A stretch of DNA of 53,987 nucleotides, taken from Anaeromicrobium sp. (GTDB taxonomy: Bacteria; Bacillota; Clostridia; Peptostreptococcales; Thermotaleaceae). How positions within the stretch are numbered: position 1 is the first letter of the stretch; the number at the start of each line of letters is the position of its first letter. Below, piece after piece: positions 8,453 to 19,367 of the stretch. The stretch spans positions 1-53,987 of the forward strand of contig NZ_JAOART010000100.1 of the NCBI RefSeq assembly GCF_025210435.1. Reading direction: 5' to 3'. The notes below the pieces were generated by a model. It did no database searches. It saw nothing but the letters and a program-made list of their open reading frames with translations, and had not been told where the DNA came from. The translations under genes and the position numbers were made by a program.

Positions 8453-8965
8453 ATGAATTTAAAAGAAAAAATAAGGGAAATCGAAAATTTTCCACAAGAG
8501 GGAATTAGTTTTAAAGATATAACTACTCTGTTAAAGGATGGGGAGAGTTTTAGATATACTATAGATAAATTTGTAGAAGAATTAGAGGATATTGAGTTTG
8601 ATCTCATAGTAGGACCAGAATCAAGAGGGTTTATAGTAGGAACACCCCTTTCTTATGCTACAAAAAAAGGCTTTGTTCCTGTAAGAAAACCAGGTAAATT
8701 ACCAGGTGAAACTGTAAAATATGAATATGATTTAGAATACGGAAGTGATTCATTAGAAATACATAAAGATGCAATACAAAAGGGACAGAAGGTTGTTATA
8801 GCAGATGACCTATTAGCTACAGGTGGTACATTACTTTCAACTATTAAATTAATAGAAGAATTAGGTGGAGAAGTAGTAGGAGTATTATGTTTAATTGAGT
8901 TATGTCACTTAAACGGTAGAAAACGATTAAGTGATTACAATGTTAAATCATTAATTCAATATTAG
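8453..8965 (+). CDS. apt: Adenine phosphoribosyltransferase
   Basis: The 170-residue type I phosphoribosyltransferase joins adenine to PRPP to give AMP. The PRPP-binding motif [13 protein letters not shown] lies near residues 111-123, and the N-terminal hood contains [12 protein letters not shown]. Length is typical of the family. A GGGAGG ribosome-binding site decides the start. It stands directly upstream of the (p)ppGpp synthetase gene, a conserved Firmicute order linking purine salvage with the stringent response. Confidence 0.95.
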   Translation: MNLKEKIREIENFPQEGISFKDITTLLKDGESFRYTIDKFVEELEDIEFDLIVGPESRGFIVGTPLSYATKKGFVPVRKPGKLPGETVKYEYDLEYGSDSLEIHKDAIQKGQKVVIADDLLATGGTLLSTIKLIEELGGEVVGVLCLIELCHLNGRKRLSDYNVKSLIQY

Positions 8966-8992
8966 TGGTGGAATTTTACCACCACTAATTCT
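8963..8992 (+). terminator. Hairpin between apt and rel
   Basis: TTAGTGGTGG and CCACCACTAA form a perfect 10-bp stem overlapping the apt stop codon, with only a weak T tract. It may be a leaky terminator or an mRNA-processing/stability hairpin. Confidence 0.5.
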
Positions 8993-9035
8993 CTATTCAC
9001 TATGTTAAAGATAGGTATAACTTAAGGGTGATGAT

Positions 9036-11207
9036 ATGATAGAAAAATTGCTAGCACAAATACAACAATATAATTCACTTTGTGACAGACGATTAATTAT
9101 AAAGGCATATAATTTTGCAGAAGCGGCTCACGAGGGACAAGTTAGAAAATCTGGGGAAAAGTATTTTATTCATCCTGTTGAGGTGGCCAAAATACTTGCT
9201 GAGTTACACATGGATGATGCCACCATTGTGGCAGGCCTTATGCATGATGTTATTGAGGATACTAAATATACTTATGATCAGATAAAAGATGACTTTAGTG
9301 AAGAAGTGGCTATTTTAGTGGAAGGTGTTACAAAGTTAGGTAGATTTACATATGAAACAAAAGAAGAAAGACAGGCAGAGAGTCTTAGAAAAATGTTTTT
9401 GGCAATGGCGAAGGATATAAGAGTAATAATTATTAAATTAGCTGACAGACTTCATAATATGCGAACTTTGAAATATATGACTGAGAATAAAAAGAAGGAA
9501 AAAGCTAGAGAGACCCTAGAAATTTATGCTGCCATAGCCCATCGATTAGGTATATCTAAAATAAAATCTGAATTAGAAGATTTATCTCTCAGATATTTAG
9601 ACCCAGAAGGATATTATGATTTAGTTGAAAAGGTTTCTAAGAAGAAGAGAGAAAGAGAGGCTTACATTAATCAAGTAATAAGCCAATTAGATACTACTCT
9701 ATCAAGAAGTTTAGATTTTAAATATGAAATAAGTGGTAGATCTAAGCATTTTTATTCTATATACAGAAAAATGGTATATAGACATAAGTTATTTGAAGAA
9801 ATTTTTGATTTGACTGCCATAAGAGTATTAGTAGATAAGGTTAGAGATTGTTATGGAGTACTAGGTATCGTACATACTATGTGGAAGCCAATTCCAGGTA
9901 GGTTTAAAGATTATATAGCAATGCCTAAGCCTAATATGTATCAATCACTACATACTACAGTTATAGGTCCTGATGGTGAACCACTAGAAATTCAAATAAG
10001 AACATGGGAAATGCATAGGATAGCAGAATATGGTATTGCTGCCCATTGGAAATATAAAGAAGGACAGTCTGTAGATGCCTCTAATGATGACAAATTAAGA
10101 TGGTTAAGACAATTATTAGAATGGCAAAGGGACATGAATGACCCTAAAGAGTTTATGGAATCTTTAAAAATTGATTTGTTTACTAACGAGGTATTTGTAT
10201 TTACTCCTAAAGGGGATGTAATTGATCTGCCAGCAGGATCAACACCCATTGATTTTGCCTATAAAATCCATTCTGCCATAGGTAATAGTTGTATAGGGGC
10301 TAAAATAGATGGTAGAATAGTGCCCATTGACTATAAACTTAAAAATGGTAATATAGTACAAGTTCTTACATCAAAAAATTCTAATGGACCAAGCAGAGAC
10401 TGGCTGAAGTTTGTTAAAAGTACTCAGGCTAAAAATAAAATAAAACAATGGTTCAAAAAGGAACGTAAAGAAGAAAATACAATAAAAGGCAAAGAAATGC
10501 TAGAAAAGGAAATTAAGAGATATGGCTATGAACCACATGAACTCTTAAGAACAAAATGGCTAAATAGTTTAGTTAAAAAATTGAGTTTACATTCCATTGA
10601 AGATTTATATGCTGCCATAGGTTATGGTGGAATATTGCTTAGTCAAGTAGTCCCTAGATTGAAGGAAAAACATAAGGAAACTAAAACGGAAGAAAAATCC
10701 AATGAAGAGATAGCTGAAAATATTAATAAACAACCTAAGAAAAGGTATGATAAAAGAAGTACACAAGGTATTCGTGTAAAGGGAATAGATAGCATTTTAG
10801 TAAGATTTTCTAAGTGCTGTAGCCCTGTGCCAGGAGATGAAATTGTAGGATTTATAACAAGGGGAAGAGGCGTATCCATACATAGGAAAGATTGTATTAA
10901 CATAACCAATGGAAATGAAGATCTAGACAGATTTATAGAAGTGGAATGGATTGAAGATAGACAAAAGTCCTATCAAACTGAAATACAAATCATATCTGCA
11001 GATAGAAAAGGACTTTTATCTGAGGTTACAAGTGTACTTGCTGATATTAAATTGACTGTAACTGCAATCAATGCAAGAAGTACAAAGGATAAGGTTGCCA
11101 TAGTAAATTTAACTATAGAAATTAACAATGTGGCTCAATTAGATAAATTAATTAACAAAATAAGGAGTATGGATGGTGTAATAGAGGTAAAACGTGTAAA
11201 TTCATAA
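9036..11207 (+). CDS. rel: Bifunctional (p)ppGpp synthetase/hydrolase
   Basis: This 723-residue long RSH protein has an HD hydrolase domain (about 25-180; His46, His70-Asp71) and a synthetase domain (about 230-345). A TGS domain (about 395-455), a zinc-finger/helical region with [10 protein letters not shown] near 597, and a C-terminal ACT domain (about 650-723) follow. RFKD in PGRFKDYIA is the charged motif of bifunctional enzymes, rather than the EXDD of synthetase-only E. coli RelA. It makes and degrades the stringent alarmone on ribosomes during amino-acid starvation. Confidence 0.95.
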   Translation: MIEKLLAQIQQYNSLCDRRLIIKAYNFAEAAHEGQVRKSGEKYFIHPVEVAKILAELHMDDATIVAGLMHDVIEDTKYTYDQIKDDFSEEVAILVEGVTKLGRFTYETKEERQAESLRKMFLAMAKDIRVIIIKLADRLHNMRTLKYMTENKKKEKARETLEIYAAIAHRLGISKIKSELEDLSLRYLDPEGYYDLVEKVSKKKREREAYINQVISQLDTTLSRSLDFKYEISGRSKHFYSIYRKMVYRHKLFEEIFDLTAIRVLVDKVRDCYGVLGIVHTMWKPIPGRFKDYIAMPKPNMYQSLHTTVIGPDGEPLEIQIRTWEMHRIAEYGIAAHWKYKEGQSVDASNDDKLRWLRQLLEWQRDMNDPKEFMESLKIDLFTNEVFVFTPKGDVIDLPAGSTPIDFAYKIHSAIGNSCIGAKIDGRIVPIDYKLKNGNIVQVLTSKNSNGPSRDWLKFVKSTQAKNKIKQWFKKERKEENTIKGKEMLEKEIKRYGYEPHELLRTKWLNSLVKKLSLHSIEDLYAAIGYGGILLSQVVPRLKEKHKETKTEEKSNEEIAENINKQPKKRYDKRSTQGIRVKGIDSILVRFSKCCSPVPGDEIVGFITRGRGVSIHRKDCINITNGNEDLDRFIEVEWIEDRQKSYQTEIQIISADRKGLLSEVTSVLADIKLTVTAINARSTKDKVAIVNLTIEINNVAQLDKLINKIRSMDGVIEVKRVNS

Positions 11208-11220
11208 TAGGAGGGATATT

Positions 11221-11670
11221 ATGCGTGCAGTAGTACAAAGGGTAAGTAGTGCTAGTGTGGATGTGGATAATGAAAGAGTTGGAGCCATAGAAAAGGGTTT
11301 ATTAGTATTACTTGGAGTAGAAGAAACGGATACTTCGAAGGATTTACAGTATATGGTTGATAAAATTTTAAATTTAAGAATATTTGAAGATGAAAATGAG
11401 AAGATGAATTTATCACTAAAGGATGTGGGTGGTCAATTAATGGTAGTTTCTCAATTTACTCTCTTAGGCGATTGCAGAAAGGGAAGAAGACCTAGCTTTG
11501 TGGAAGCTGCAAAACCTCATAAGGCAAACGAACTATATGAAGAATTTGTTATGAAATGTAGAAATGAAGATATAAAAGTAGAAACAGGAAAATTTCAAAC
11601 TCATATGCATGTGAACTTATGTAATGATGGTCCTGTTACCATATTAGTAGATAGTCATAAAAAGTTCTAG
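11221..11670 (+). CDS. dtd: D-aminoacyl-tRNA deacylase
   Basis: This 149-residue DTD-fold enzyme hydrolyses D-aminoacyl-tRNA and Gly-tRNAAla, protecting translation fidelity. The two signature motifs are present: SQFTLLGD near residue 78 and the cis-Gly-Pro motif as [11 protein letters not shown] near 136. It follows rel by 13 bp with its own GGAGGG ribosome-binding site, the conserved rel-dtd order of Firmicutes. Confidence 0.95.
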   Translation: MRAVVQRVSSASVDVDNERVGAIEKGLLVLLGVEETDTSKDLQYMVDKILNLRIFEDENEKMNLSLKDVGGQLMVVSQFTLLGDCRKGRRPSFVEAAKPHKANELYEEFVMKCRNEDIKVETGKFQTHMHVNLCNDGPVTILVDSHKKF

Positions 11671-11680
11671 GAGTGATTAG

Positions 11681-12301
11681 ATGATAATTGAAAGAATACC
11701 AGCAGGCATATATGCCACAAATTGCTACATATTAGCATGTGAAGAAACTTATGAATGTGTAATCATTGATCCTGCAGGAAGTGAGGAAAATATACTTAAT
11801 TATATTGAAGAAAATGATTTTACACCTAAATATATAATATTAACTCATGGTCATGGAGATCACATTGGAGCAGTAGAAGGATTAAGAGAAAAATTTAATT
11901 TAAAAGTATTAATTCATAAAGATGATGAGTATATGCTTAAAAATGCAAATCACAATTTATCTGCCCTTATGAGTGGTCCGAGTATTGAATTTAATAGTGA
12001 TGAGGCCTTTGAAGATGGACAGGTTATTAAAGTGGGGAATTTAGAGTTACTTTTAATCCATTCACCAGGCCATACAAGGGGAAGCAGTTGTATATTAGTT
12101 GAAAATGTACTGTTTACTGGAGATACCTTATTTGCTAATTCTATAGGAAGAACGGATTTAGAAGGTGGATCCTTTGAAGATATTATAAAGTCAATAAAAG
12201 AAAAACTTATAATATTAGATGAAAATGTAAAGGTATTACCTGGACATGGTCCCGCATCAACTATAGGAATAGAAAAAGCCACAAATCCATATGTAAGATA
12301 A
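11681..12301 (+). CDS. Metallo-beta-lactamase-fold hydrolase (glyoxalase II-like)
   Basis: The 206-residue protein shows the binuclear metal motifs of the family: THGHGDHIGA near residue 56, SPGHTRGSS near 130, TGDTLF near 148 and PGHGP near 190. It belongs to the YqgX/GloB-like group of small cytosolic hydrolases. These often act on thioesters such as S-lactoylglutathione or related bacillithiol-type conjugates. The substrate here is unknown. It starts 10 bp after dtd in the same operon. Confidence 0.85.
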   Translation: MIIERIPAGIYATNCYILACEETYECVIIDPAGSEENILNYIEENDFTPKYIILTHGHGDHIGAVEGLREKFNLKVLIHKDDEYMLKNANHNLSALMSGPSIEFNSDEAFEDGQVIKVGNLELLLIHSPGHTRGSSCILVENVLFTGDTLFANSIGRTDLEGGSFEDIIKSIKEKLIILDENVKVLPGHGPASTIGIEKATNPYVR

Positions 12302-12365
12302 CCATGAATATCCTCCAAATTTTATGTTAAGAATATTACTATCATAAGATTTAGGAGGGTTAACT

Positions 12366-12545
12366 ATGAAAAACAAAAAAAACAAATCATTCAGATACAG
12401 AAGTGAGAAAATTGTGGATATGAATTTTCATGATTTCATGGATATGGTAGATTATGGTATGAACGATGAGGAAATAGCTTATGAATTAGGAGTTACAAAG
12501 GGAGAGGTAATGAAGCTCAAAAGTGAAATTCATAAGGAACTTTAG
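12366..12545 (+). CDS. Small protein with a helix-turn-helix-like C-terminus
   Basis: A 59-residue ORF with a strong TAGGAGGG ribosome-binding site lies between the MBL gene and hemZ. The basic N-terminus (MKNKKNKSFRYRS) is followed by NDEEIAYELGVTKGEVMKL, which reads as a helix-turn-helix similar to those in sigma-factor-like or transposase DNA-binding domains. I do not recognise a named family. The position, ribosome-binding site and coding character make it a credible gene, perhaps a small regulator. Confidence 0.7.
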   Translation: MKNKKNKSFRYRSEKIVDMNFHDFMDMVDYGMNDEEIAYELGVTKGEVMKLKSEIHKEL

Positions 12546-12559
12546 TTAGGAGTTTATTG

Positions 12560-14041
12560 ATGATACATGTGAAATTAGAAGGCCATGATTATGAATATGA
12601 AATTGGCGAATTGATTAAGGTATTTTATAATGTTGATGAATTTCAATTTGCAGATGAAATCACAAATGATAGAGTAGGAATTATAAATAAACTATATTAT
12701 GAGAACGAAAAGAAATTTTCAATATCTAGCCTTTATGATAAGGGCAAAATAATAATGGAAATAAAAGAAGAATTTAATATAGAAGATAGGAATCCATTAA
12801 AAGAGAGAAAACTAGTTAAGCAAAAGTTAAAGTTGACTCTATTTGAATTGCTAGCCCAATATAGGAAAAGAAGACCTAAGTGGGGGATTTTGACAGGAAT
12901 ACGTCCTACTAAAATTGTATATGAACTCATGAATGAGGGTTTTACAGAGGAAGAAATTAAAAATATATTAAAAGTCCAATATAGATTAAATGAAGAAAAA
13001 ATCCAATTATTAATTAATATAGTTAACATTGAAAAAAATCTAATGAACAATAAAGAAGATTATGTGAGTATATATATAGGCATTCCCTTTTGTCCTACAA
13101 AGTGTTTATATTGTTCCTTTCCATCTAATAGCATATGTAAAAAGAATGATAAAAGAGAAGCTTATATAGAGAGCTTAGTCTATGAAATAAAAGAAGTGTC
13201 GATTATCCTAAGGGAAGGTAATAAAAAAATAGATACCATATACATAGGTGGTGGAACACCTACTTCCCTTACGAATGATCAACTAGATAAATTATTTGTA
13301 ACTATTAAAGAAGAACTTGATTTAAGTGAAGTAAGAGAGTTTACAGTAGAAGCAGGAAGGCCAGATACTATTACCATTGAAAAATTAGAAACAATTAAAA
13401 AACATGGGATAGAAAGAATCAGCATAAATCCTCAAACTATGAATGATCCTACTCTAAAACTAATTAAAAGGGATCACACTGTAGAGGATATAAAGAGTAC
13501 ATATAAATTGGCAAAACAAATTGGGTTTAAAACTATAAATATGGATTTAATAATAGGGTTACCTAATGAGGGTATAGATGAGTTTGAGAATACAATGAAG
13601 GAAATGATCAAATTAGATCCAGAAAATATAACTGTCCATACTTTAGCTATTAAAAAGAGCTCTATTTTAAAGGCCAACAAAGAAAAATATAAACTATGCC
13701 ATGAAAATAGTGCTGAAAAAATGATAGAATTAGCTAACAAGTATTGCAAAAAAATGGGTATGTCTCCTTATTATATGTACAGACAAAAGTATATGGTTGG
13801 AAATCTAGAAAACATAGGATATGGGAAGGTTAATCATGAATGTATTTATAATATTGAAATTATAGAGGAAAAACAAACTATAATAGCATTAGGAGCTGGA
13901 GCCGTGTCCAAGATATATTATCCTGAAGAAAATAGACTTGAAAGGGTACCTAATGTGACTAGTTTAGACCATTACATAAACAGAACTAAGGAAATGGTGG
14001 AAAGAAAGAAGAAAGAATTATTAGGTAAAAATATGAAATAA
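12560..14041 (+). CDS. hemZ: HemZ-type oxygen-independent coproporphyrinogen oxidase-like radical SAM protein
   Basis: This radical SAM protein of 493 residues has CPTKCLYCSF near residue 178 binding the [4Fe-4S] cluster, GGGTPTS downstream and a HemN-like C-terminus. An N-terminal extension of about 160 residues precedes the core, as in Bacillus and clostridial HemZ. It is predicted to convert coproporphyrinogen III anaerobically, or to act as a HemW-like haem chaperone; no other haem gene is nearby. ATG at 12560 is preferred over TTG at 12557 because AGGAG lies 8 bp upstream. Confidence 0.85.
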   Translation: MIHVKLEGHDYEYEIGELIKVFYNVDEFQFADEITNDRVGIINKLYYENEKKFSISSLYDKGKIIMEIKEEFNIEDRNPLKERKLVKQKLKLTLFELLAQYRKRRPKWGILTGIRPTKIVYELMNEGFTEEEIKNILKVQYRLNEEKIQLLINIVNIEKNLMNNKEDYVSIYIGIPFCPTKCLYCSFPSNSICKKNDKREAYIESLVYEIKEVSIILREGNKKIDTIYIGGGTPTSLTNDQLDKLFVTIKEELDLSEVREFTVEAGRPDTITIEKLETIKKHGIERISINPQTMNDPTLKLIKRDHTVEDIKSTYKLAKQIGFKTINMDLIIGLPNEGIDEFENTMKEMIKLDPENITVHTLAIKKSSILKANKEKYKLCHENSAEKMIELANKYCKKMGMSPYYMYRQKYMVGNLENIGYGKVNHECIYNIEIIEEKQTIIALGAGAVSKIYYPEENRLERVPNVTSLDHYINRTKEMVERKKKELLGKNMK

Positions 14042-14043
14042 TA

Positions 14044-14073
14044 TTGACATAATTTGTTTTAATTATATATAAT
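14044..14073 (+). promoter_or_regulatory. sigma-A promoter of the hisS leader
   Basis: TTGACA at 14044-14049 and TATAAT at 14068-14073 with an 18-bp spacer, just upstream of the T-box leader. Confidence 0.7.
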
Positions 14074-14094
14074 TAATTTAAAAGTTTAAATGCT

Positions 14095-14328
14095 TTGATA
14101 AAGATTAGTAGGTATGATACTATTTGCAGCGAGTTGAGGAAGGTGAGAGCTCAATAATAAAAGGTTATACTAAAGACACTTTTGAGCACATTATTTGAAT
14201 AAAGTAGGATAATGCGTAATTCGGCGTTAACGAATTTAAGTGGAGGAATTCAATTAAGGGTGGCACCGCGGGATTAAACTTCTCGTCCCTTTATATGTTT
14301 ATATATGGGATAGGGGGGTTTTTTTATT
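14095..14328 (+). ncRNA. T-box leader (predicted tRNA-His) upstream of hisS-aspS
   Basis: The T-box core AAGGGTGGCACCGCGG lies at 14256-14271, followed by the complementary CGTCCCTTT arm and a run of seven T after a G-rich stem near 14310-14328. The upstream part contains the stem I-like GCAGCGAGTTGAGG element. A CAC in AAAGACACTTTT near 14180 is a candidate histidine specifier. Uncharged tRNA should stabilise the antiterminator and switch on hisS and aspS. The specifier assignment is tentative. Confidence 0.9.
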
Positions 14329-14421
14329 TGAAAAATTTTCTACTAAGTAAAATTTTCATCAAGTGGTAAAAATACAAACTTTATTTAATCTAAAGAATTA
14401 TGTTTATAAAGGAGGATAAGA

Positions 14422-15678
14422 ATGAAAGCACCAAGAGGTACTAAGGATGTGCTACCTAAAGAGGTATATAAATGGCATTATCTTGAGGATACATTCAGAG
14501 AAACTTGTAAAAATTTCGGATATAATGAAATTAGAACCCCCATATTTGAGCACACAGAATTATTTAAAAGAGGAGTAGGTGAGACTACAGATATTGTTCA
14601 AAAGGAAATGTATTCTTTCCAAGATAATGGAGGAAGGGATATAACTTTAAAACCAGAGGGCACAGCCCCTGTTGTAAGATCCTTTATTGAGCATAAATTA
14701 TATGCAGACGCTCAACCAACAAAATTATATTATGCAACTCCATCTTTTAGATATGAAAGACCACAAGCGGGTAGACTAAGAGCTTTTCATCAGTTTGGTA
14801 TAGAAGTTTTTGGAACTACAAATCCTCAAATTGATGCAGAAATAATTGGAGTTGCCATGGACTTTTTTAGCAGACTACATATTAAAAATTTAGAACTTAG
14901 AATAAATAGTGTTGGATGTAAAAAATGTAGAAGTGAGTATAATGAAATTTTGAAAAAATATTTATCTACTAAAGTTGAGAATTTATGCAATACTTGCAAT
15001 GATAGATATGAAAGAAACCCAATGAGAATAATAGATTGTAAAAATGAAAAATGCAAAGAAGAAGTAATTGATATACCACTTATGATAGATCATTTGTGTG
15101 AAGAGTGTAATAATGATTTTAATCAATTAAAAGAAAGTTTAAATTTGATGGATATAGATTTTATTGTAGATCCTAAAATTGTTAGAGGATTAGATTATTA
15201 TACAAAAACTGCCTTTGAAATAATATCCAATGAAATAGGTTCTCAAAGTACCGTATGTGGAGGAGGTCGATATGATGGCCTTATTGAACAATTAGGTGGC
15301 CCATCCACACCGGGAATTGGATTTGGAATGGGTATTGAAAGACTCTTATTAACCCTTGAGAACAACAATATTAACATACCAAAGCCAGATAATCTAGATG
15401 TATTTATAGTAAGTTTAGGTGAAAAAAGTAATAGAGAATCTGTTAAAATACTAAAGAGTATAAGAAAAGAAAGACTTTCTGCAGATAAAGACTATTTAGA
15501 AAGAAGCATGAAGGCACAATTTAAATATGCAAATAAGAGAAATGCAAGATTTTGTATTGTAATTGGAGAAAACGAAATAGAAAAGGGTGTTGTAACTCTA
15601 AAAAATATGGAAACTGGAGAGCAAAGGGAGCTTTCAATCCATCATATAGGACAAGAGATAAAAAATATATGTAAATAG
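14422..15678 (+). CDS. hisS: Histidyl-tRNA synthetase
   Basis: This class II synthetase of 418 residues charges tRNA-His. Motifs visible include APRGTKDVLP at the N-terminus, the motif 2 region ATPSFRYERPQAGRLRAFHQ, the histidine-binding RGLDYYTKTAFE and GGGRYDGL, motif 3 GFGMGIERLL, and a C-terminal anticodon-binding domain. The start has an AAGGAGG site. It is controlled by the T-box leader and followed 11 bp later by aspS, a common Firmicute pairing. Confidence 0.97.
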   Translation: MKAPRGTKDVLPKEVYKWHYLEDTFRETCKNFGYNEIRTPIFEHTELFKRGVGETTDIVQKEMYSFQDNGGRDITLKPEGTAPVVRSFIEHKLYADAQPTKLYYATPSFRYERPQAGRLRAFHQFGIEVFGTTNPQIDAEIIGVAMDFFSRLHIKNLELRINSVGCKKCRSEYNEILKKYLSTKVENLCNTCNDRYERNPMRIIDCKNEKCKEEVIDIPLMIDHLCEECNNDFNQLKESLNLMDIDFIVDPKIVRGLDYYTKTAFEIISNEIGSQSTVCGGGRYDGLIEQLGGPSTPGIGFGMGIERLLLTLENNNINIPKPDNLDVFIVSLGEKSNRESVKILKSIRKERLSADKDYLERSMKAQFKYANKRNARFCIVIGENEIEKGVVTLKNMETGEQRELSIHHIGQEIKNICK

Positions 15679-15689
15679 GAGGTAAAGTT

Positions 15690-17468
15690 ATGGCTGATGT
15701 AATAGGTAATATGAAAAGAAATAATATGTGTGGTAACCTTACTACAGACAATATAGGGCAAGAGGTTACTTTAATGGGATGGGTTCAAAAAAGAAGGAAT
15801 TTAGGTGGCCTTGTATTTGTAGATCTAAGGGATAGAACAGGTATATGTCAGGTGATATTTGACAAAGATGTATCAGAGGAGGCCTTTAATAAGGCAGAAG
15901 AAATAAGAAGTGAATTTGTAATAGGCATTAGAGGAATTGTTAGAAAAAGACAATCTGTAAATCCGAATATGCCAACGGGAGAAATAGAAATTTTTGTTGA
16001 AGAATTAAAAATATTTTCACAAGCTCAAACTCCTCCAATCTATATAGAAGATGATGATGATGTTTCTGAAAACTTAAGATTAAAGTATAGATACTTAGAT
16101 TTAAGAAAACCTAAGATGCAAAAGAATTTAATGTTTAGACATAAGATTACTAAAATAGTTAGGGACTTTTTTGATGAAAATGGATTTGTGGAAGTTGAAA
16201 CTCCAATGTTAACTAAGCCAACTCCAGAAGGAGCTAGAGACTATTTAGTACCAAGTAGAGTTAATCCAGGAAAATTCTATGCCCTACCTCAATCACCACA
16301 ATTATTTAAACAATTATTAATGGTATCAGGAATGGATAGATATTTCCAAATAGTAAAGTGCTTTAGAGATGAGGATTTAAGAGCAGATAGACAGCCAGAA
16401 TTTACTCAAATAGATGTGGAGATGTCCTTTGTTGATATAGATAATGTATTATCTATTAATGAAGAATTAATTAATAAAATATTTAAAGAGACTTTAGATG
16501 TAGATATTCATTTACCTATTGAAAGAATGCCTTATAAGGAGGCTATGGAAAGATTTGGTTCGGATAAGCCAGATACAAGATTTGGATTTGAATTGAAGTC
16601 TTTAAATGACATAATAGAGAACTCTGAATTTAAGGTATTTAGTGGTACTGTTAAGAAGGGTGGAGATGTTAGAGGTATCAACATAGATGGATATGGAGAT
16701 AGTTTTAGTAGAAAAAACATTTCTAAACTAGAAGATTTTGCAAAAACATATGGAGCCAAAGGTCTTGCATGGATAAAAATTACTGAAGAAGGTATAAATT
16801 CTCCAATAAGTAAATTTTTAAGTGAAGATGAATTAAGTGGCATAGTGAATCGTTTTAATGCTAAGGCAGGGGATCTAATACTAATTGTGGCAGACGAATC
16901 AGATGTGGTATTTGATTCATTAGGCCATTTAAGGGTAGAAATAGCAAAGAGATTAGATATCTTAAATAAAGATGAATACAAGTTGCTGTGGGTGACAGAA
17001 TTCCCTCTATTTGAATATGACAAGGAAGAAGATAGATACGTGGCTAAACACCATCCTTTCACATGTCCAATGGATGAAGATATACATTTACTTGAAACAG
17101 AACCTCATAAAGTTAGAGCTAAGGCTTATGATATTGTATTAAACGGAGTTGAAATTGGTGGTGGAAGTATAAGAATTCATAGTTCTGAACTTCAACAAAA
17201 GATGTTTAAGGCATTAGGATTTAGTGAAGAACAGGCCTGGGAAAAGTTTGGATTCCTATTAGAAGCTTTTAAATATGGAACACCGCCTCATGGAGGAATT
17301 GCATATGGATTAGATAGATTAGTAATGCTACTTACTGGCAATGACAGCATTCGAGAAGTAATAGCATTCCCTAAGACTCAAAATGCATCTTCTCCAATGA
17401 CAGAAGCTCCAACCCATGTAGAAGTGAAGCAATTAGAGGAATTACACATAGAATCTGTAGTAGAATAA
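15690..17468 (+). CDS. aspS: Aspartyl-tRNA synthetase
   Basis: The 592-residue bacterial-type AspRS has an N-terminal OB-fold anticodon domain (about 15-105) and a class II core with FRDEDLRADRQPEFTQID as motif 2. A GAD insertion occupies about residues 290-420, and motif 3 is GIAYGLDRLVMLL. It charges tRNA-Asp, and in species lacking AsnRS also tRNA-Asn. Discrimination cannot be judged here. It shares the T-box transcript with hisS and ends in a terminator. Confidence 0.97.
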   Translation: MADVIGNMKRNNMCGNLTTDNIGQEVTLMGWVQKRRNLGGLVFVDLRDRTGICQVIFDKDVSEEAFNKAEEIRSEFVIGIRGIVRKRQSVNPNMPTGEIEIFVEELKIFSQAQTPPIYIEDDDDVSENLRLKYRYLDLRKPKMQKNLMFRHKITKIVRDFFDENGFVEVETPMLTKPTPEGARDYLVPSRVNPGKFYALPQSPQLFKQLLMVSGMDRYFQIVKCFRDEDLRADRQPEFTQIDVEMSFVDIDNVLSINEELINKIFKETLDVDIHLPIERMPYKEAMERFGSDKPDTRFGFELKSLNDIIENSEFKVFSGTVKKGGDVRGINIDGYGDSFSRKNISKLEDFAKTYGAKGLAWIKITEEGINSPISKFLSEDELSGIVNRFNAKAGDLILIVADESDVVFDSLGHLRVEIAKRLDILNKDEYKLLWVTEFPLFEYDKEEDRYVAKHHPFTCPMDEDIHLLETEPHKVRAKAYDIVLNGVEIGGGSIRIHSSELQQKMFKALGFSEEQAWEKFGFLLEAFKYGTPPHGGIAYGLDRLVMLLTGNDSIREVIAFPKTQNASSPMTEAPTHVEVKQLEELHIESVVE

Positions 17469-17472
17469 ATAT

Positions 17473-17502
17473 TAGGGTAACCATTTTGGTTGCCCTTTTT
17501 CC
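17473..17502 (+). terminator. Terminator after aspS
   Basis: GGGTAACCA and TGGTTGCCC form a stem followed by TTTTTCCTT. Confidence 0.8.
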
Positions 17503-17601
17503 TTAGATAATTTATAATGAATTAGAGATATATTTATGGATAAAATATTGGAAAAATAGGGTATAATGTAATTGTACTAGAATTGAAGTAGGGGTGAAGA
17601 T

Positions 17602-18030
17602 ATGAATCAAGTAGGGTTTGTTACTAAAATTTTACCAAATAACAGGGCAGAGGTTAGTATGAAAAAACACGCTGCATGTGGTGAATGTGGTGCATGTCAG
17701 CATGGTCATGAAAATATGAGTTTGAATATTATAGCATTAAATAAGATAAAATCTATAGAAGGAGACAAAGTGGAAGTAGATCTAGAAACCTCAAATGTAT
17801 TAGGAGCAGCTTTCATAATGTATGTGATTCCATTATTAACTATGGTAATTAGCATTTTTATAAGTAGACATGTCTTTGGAAATATGATAAAAATGGACAA
17901 CTCTGAAATATATTCCATTTTAACAGGTTTCATATTTTTAGCTATAACTTTTTTTGGAATAAGATTAAATGAAAAGAAGTTTGAAGATAGTAAGAGGTAT
18001 ATACCTACTATAACTAGAATTATAGAATAA
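17602..18030 (+). CDS. RseC/MucC-like (SoxR-reducing system) membrane protein
   Basis: The 142-residue protein starts with a cytosolic region bearing CGECGACQ near residues 26-33, a probable Fe-S or redox cysteine cluster, then two membrane helices at about 70-92 and 102-122. This layout matches the RseC/MucC family, linked in other bacteria to reduction of SoxR or modulation of anti-sigma RseA. Neither partner is seen here, so the role is open. TATAAT at 17562-17567 probably marks its own promoter. Confidence 0.8.
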   Translation: MNQVGFVTKILPNNRAEVSMKKHAACGECGACQHGHENMSLNIIALNKIKSIEGDKVEVDLETSNVLGAAFIMYVIPLLTMVISIFISRHVFGNMIKMDNSEIYSILTGFIFLAITFFGIRLNEKKFEDSKRYIPTITRIIE

Positions 18031-18130
18031 GGGCACAAGGATTATTAAGACACAATTACATATGTGAATGTAGAAGTTATAGTCACTTTAAGCTATATAA
18101 TATTCTAAATATATTAAGGAGGGGTTATCT

Positions 18131-19360
18131 ATGGACTTTAATAACTTAAAGGTTGTGGATGAAAAGGTACATGAGGCAATTTGTAATGAAATTGGTAGAC
18201 AGAGAGAAAAAATTGAATTAATAGCTTCTGAGAACTTTGTAAGTGAAGCTGTTATGGAAGCTATGGGAAGTCAGCTTACTAATAAATACGCAGAAGGATA
18301 TCCAGCTAAAAGATACTATGGCGGATGTGAACATGTAGATGTGGTAGAAGACCTAGCTAGGGACAGACTAAAGAAGTTATTCAATGCGGATCATGTAAAT
18401 GTACAACCCCATTCAGGTGCCAATGCTAATATGGGAGTATATTTTGCCATATTAAAACCAGGAGATGTGGTTTTAGGTATGAATTTATCCCATGGTGGCC
18501 ATTTAACCCATGGAAGTCCTGTTAATATTTCTGGAACATATTACAAATTTATTGATTATGGTGTAAATAAGGAAACAGAAACTATAGATTATGAAGAAGT
18601 TAGAAGAATTGCAATAGAAAATAAACCTAAGTTAATTGTAGCAGGTGCTAGTGCTTATCCTCGTACTATTGACTTTAAGAAATTTAGAGAAATAGCCGAT
18701 GAAGTAGGGGCTTATTTAATGGTAGATATGGCACATATAGCAGGATTAGTGGCTGCTGGACTTCATGAAAATCCGTGCGAATATGCTCAATTTGTTACTA
18801 CGACTACTCATAAGACACTAAGAGGTCCTAGGGGAGGAGCTATCCTATGCAAAGAAGAATTTGCTAAAAGAATTGATAAGGCCATTTTTCCAGGTACCCA
18901 AGGTGGACCTTTAATGCATGTTATTGCAGCTAAAGCAGTAAGCTTCAAAGAGGCCCTTGAAGATGAATTTATTACATATCAAAAACAAATTATTAAAAAT
19001 GCAAAGAAACTTGGAGAAGAACTTGTAAAAAGAGGATTCAGACTAGTATCAGGTGGAACTGATAATCATTTAATATTAATAGATCTTAGAAATAAGAATA
19101 TTACAGGTAAAGAGGCAGAGAAATTATTAGACGAAGCTGGAGTTACAGTAAATAAAAATACAATACCATATGATCCGGAAAGTCCTTTTGTAACTAGTGG
19201 AATACGTATAGGAACACCTGCAGTAACTACTAGAGGAATGAAGGAAAATGATATGGAAACAATAGCAGAGATTATGAGTATTATAATAGACAAAAAAGAT
19301 ACTATAGATGAAGCTAAAGTAATGGTTAAGGATTTGTGTGAAAAGTTCCCATTATATTAA
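18131..19360 (+). CDS. glyA: Serine hydroxymethyltransferase
   Basis: This PLP enzyme of 409 residues interconverts serine and glycine with tetrahydrofolate and supplies one-carbon units. The PLP-binding lysine is Lys228 in [14 protein letters not shown]. The HGGHLTHG and NLIASENF-type (ELIASENF) motifs are present. The start lies after AGGAGGGG. It is monocistronic, with a terminator after it. Confidence 0.97.
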   Translation: MDFNNLKVVDEKVHEAICNEIGRQREKIELIASENFVSEAVMEAMGSQLTNKYAEGYPAKRYYGGCEHVDVVEDLARDRLKKLFNADHVNVQPHSGANANMGVYFAILKPGDVVLGMNLSHGGHLTHGSPVNISGTYYKFIDYGVNKETETIDYEEVRRIAIENKPKLIVAGASAYPRTIDFKKFREIADEVGAYLMVDMAHIAGLVAAGLHENPCEYAQFVTTTTHKTLRGPRGGAILCKEEFAKRIDKAIFPGTQGGPLMHVIAAKAVSFKEALEDEFITYQKQIIKNAKKLGEELVKRGFRLVSGGTDNHLILIDLRNKNITGKEAEKLLDEAGVTVNKNTIPYDPESPFVTSGIRIGTPAVTTRGMKENDMETIAEIMSIIIDKKDTIDEAKVMVKDLCEKFPLY

Positions 19361-19367
19361 ATAAAAT

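Noticed and set aside
16532-17062. Minus-strand open frame of 176 codons within aspS
   Set aside because: Antisense shadow of a certain gene.
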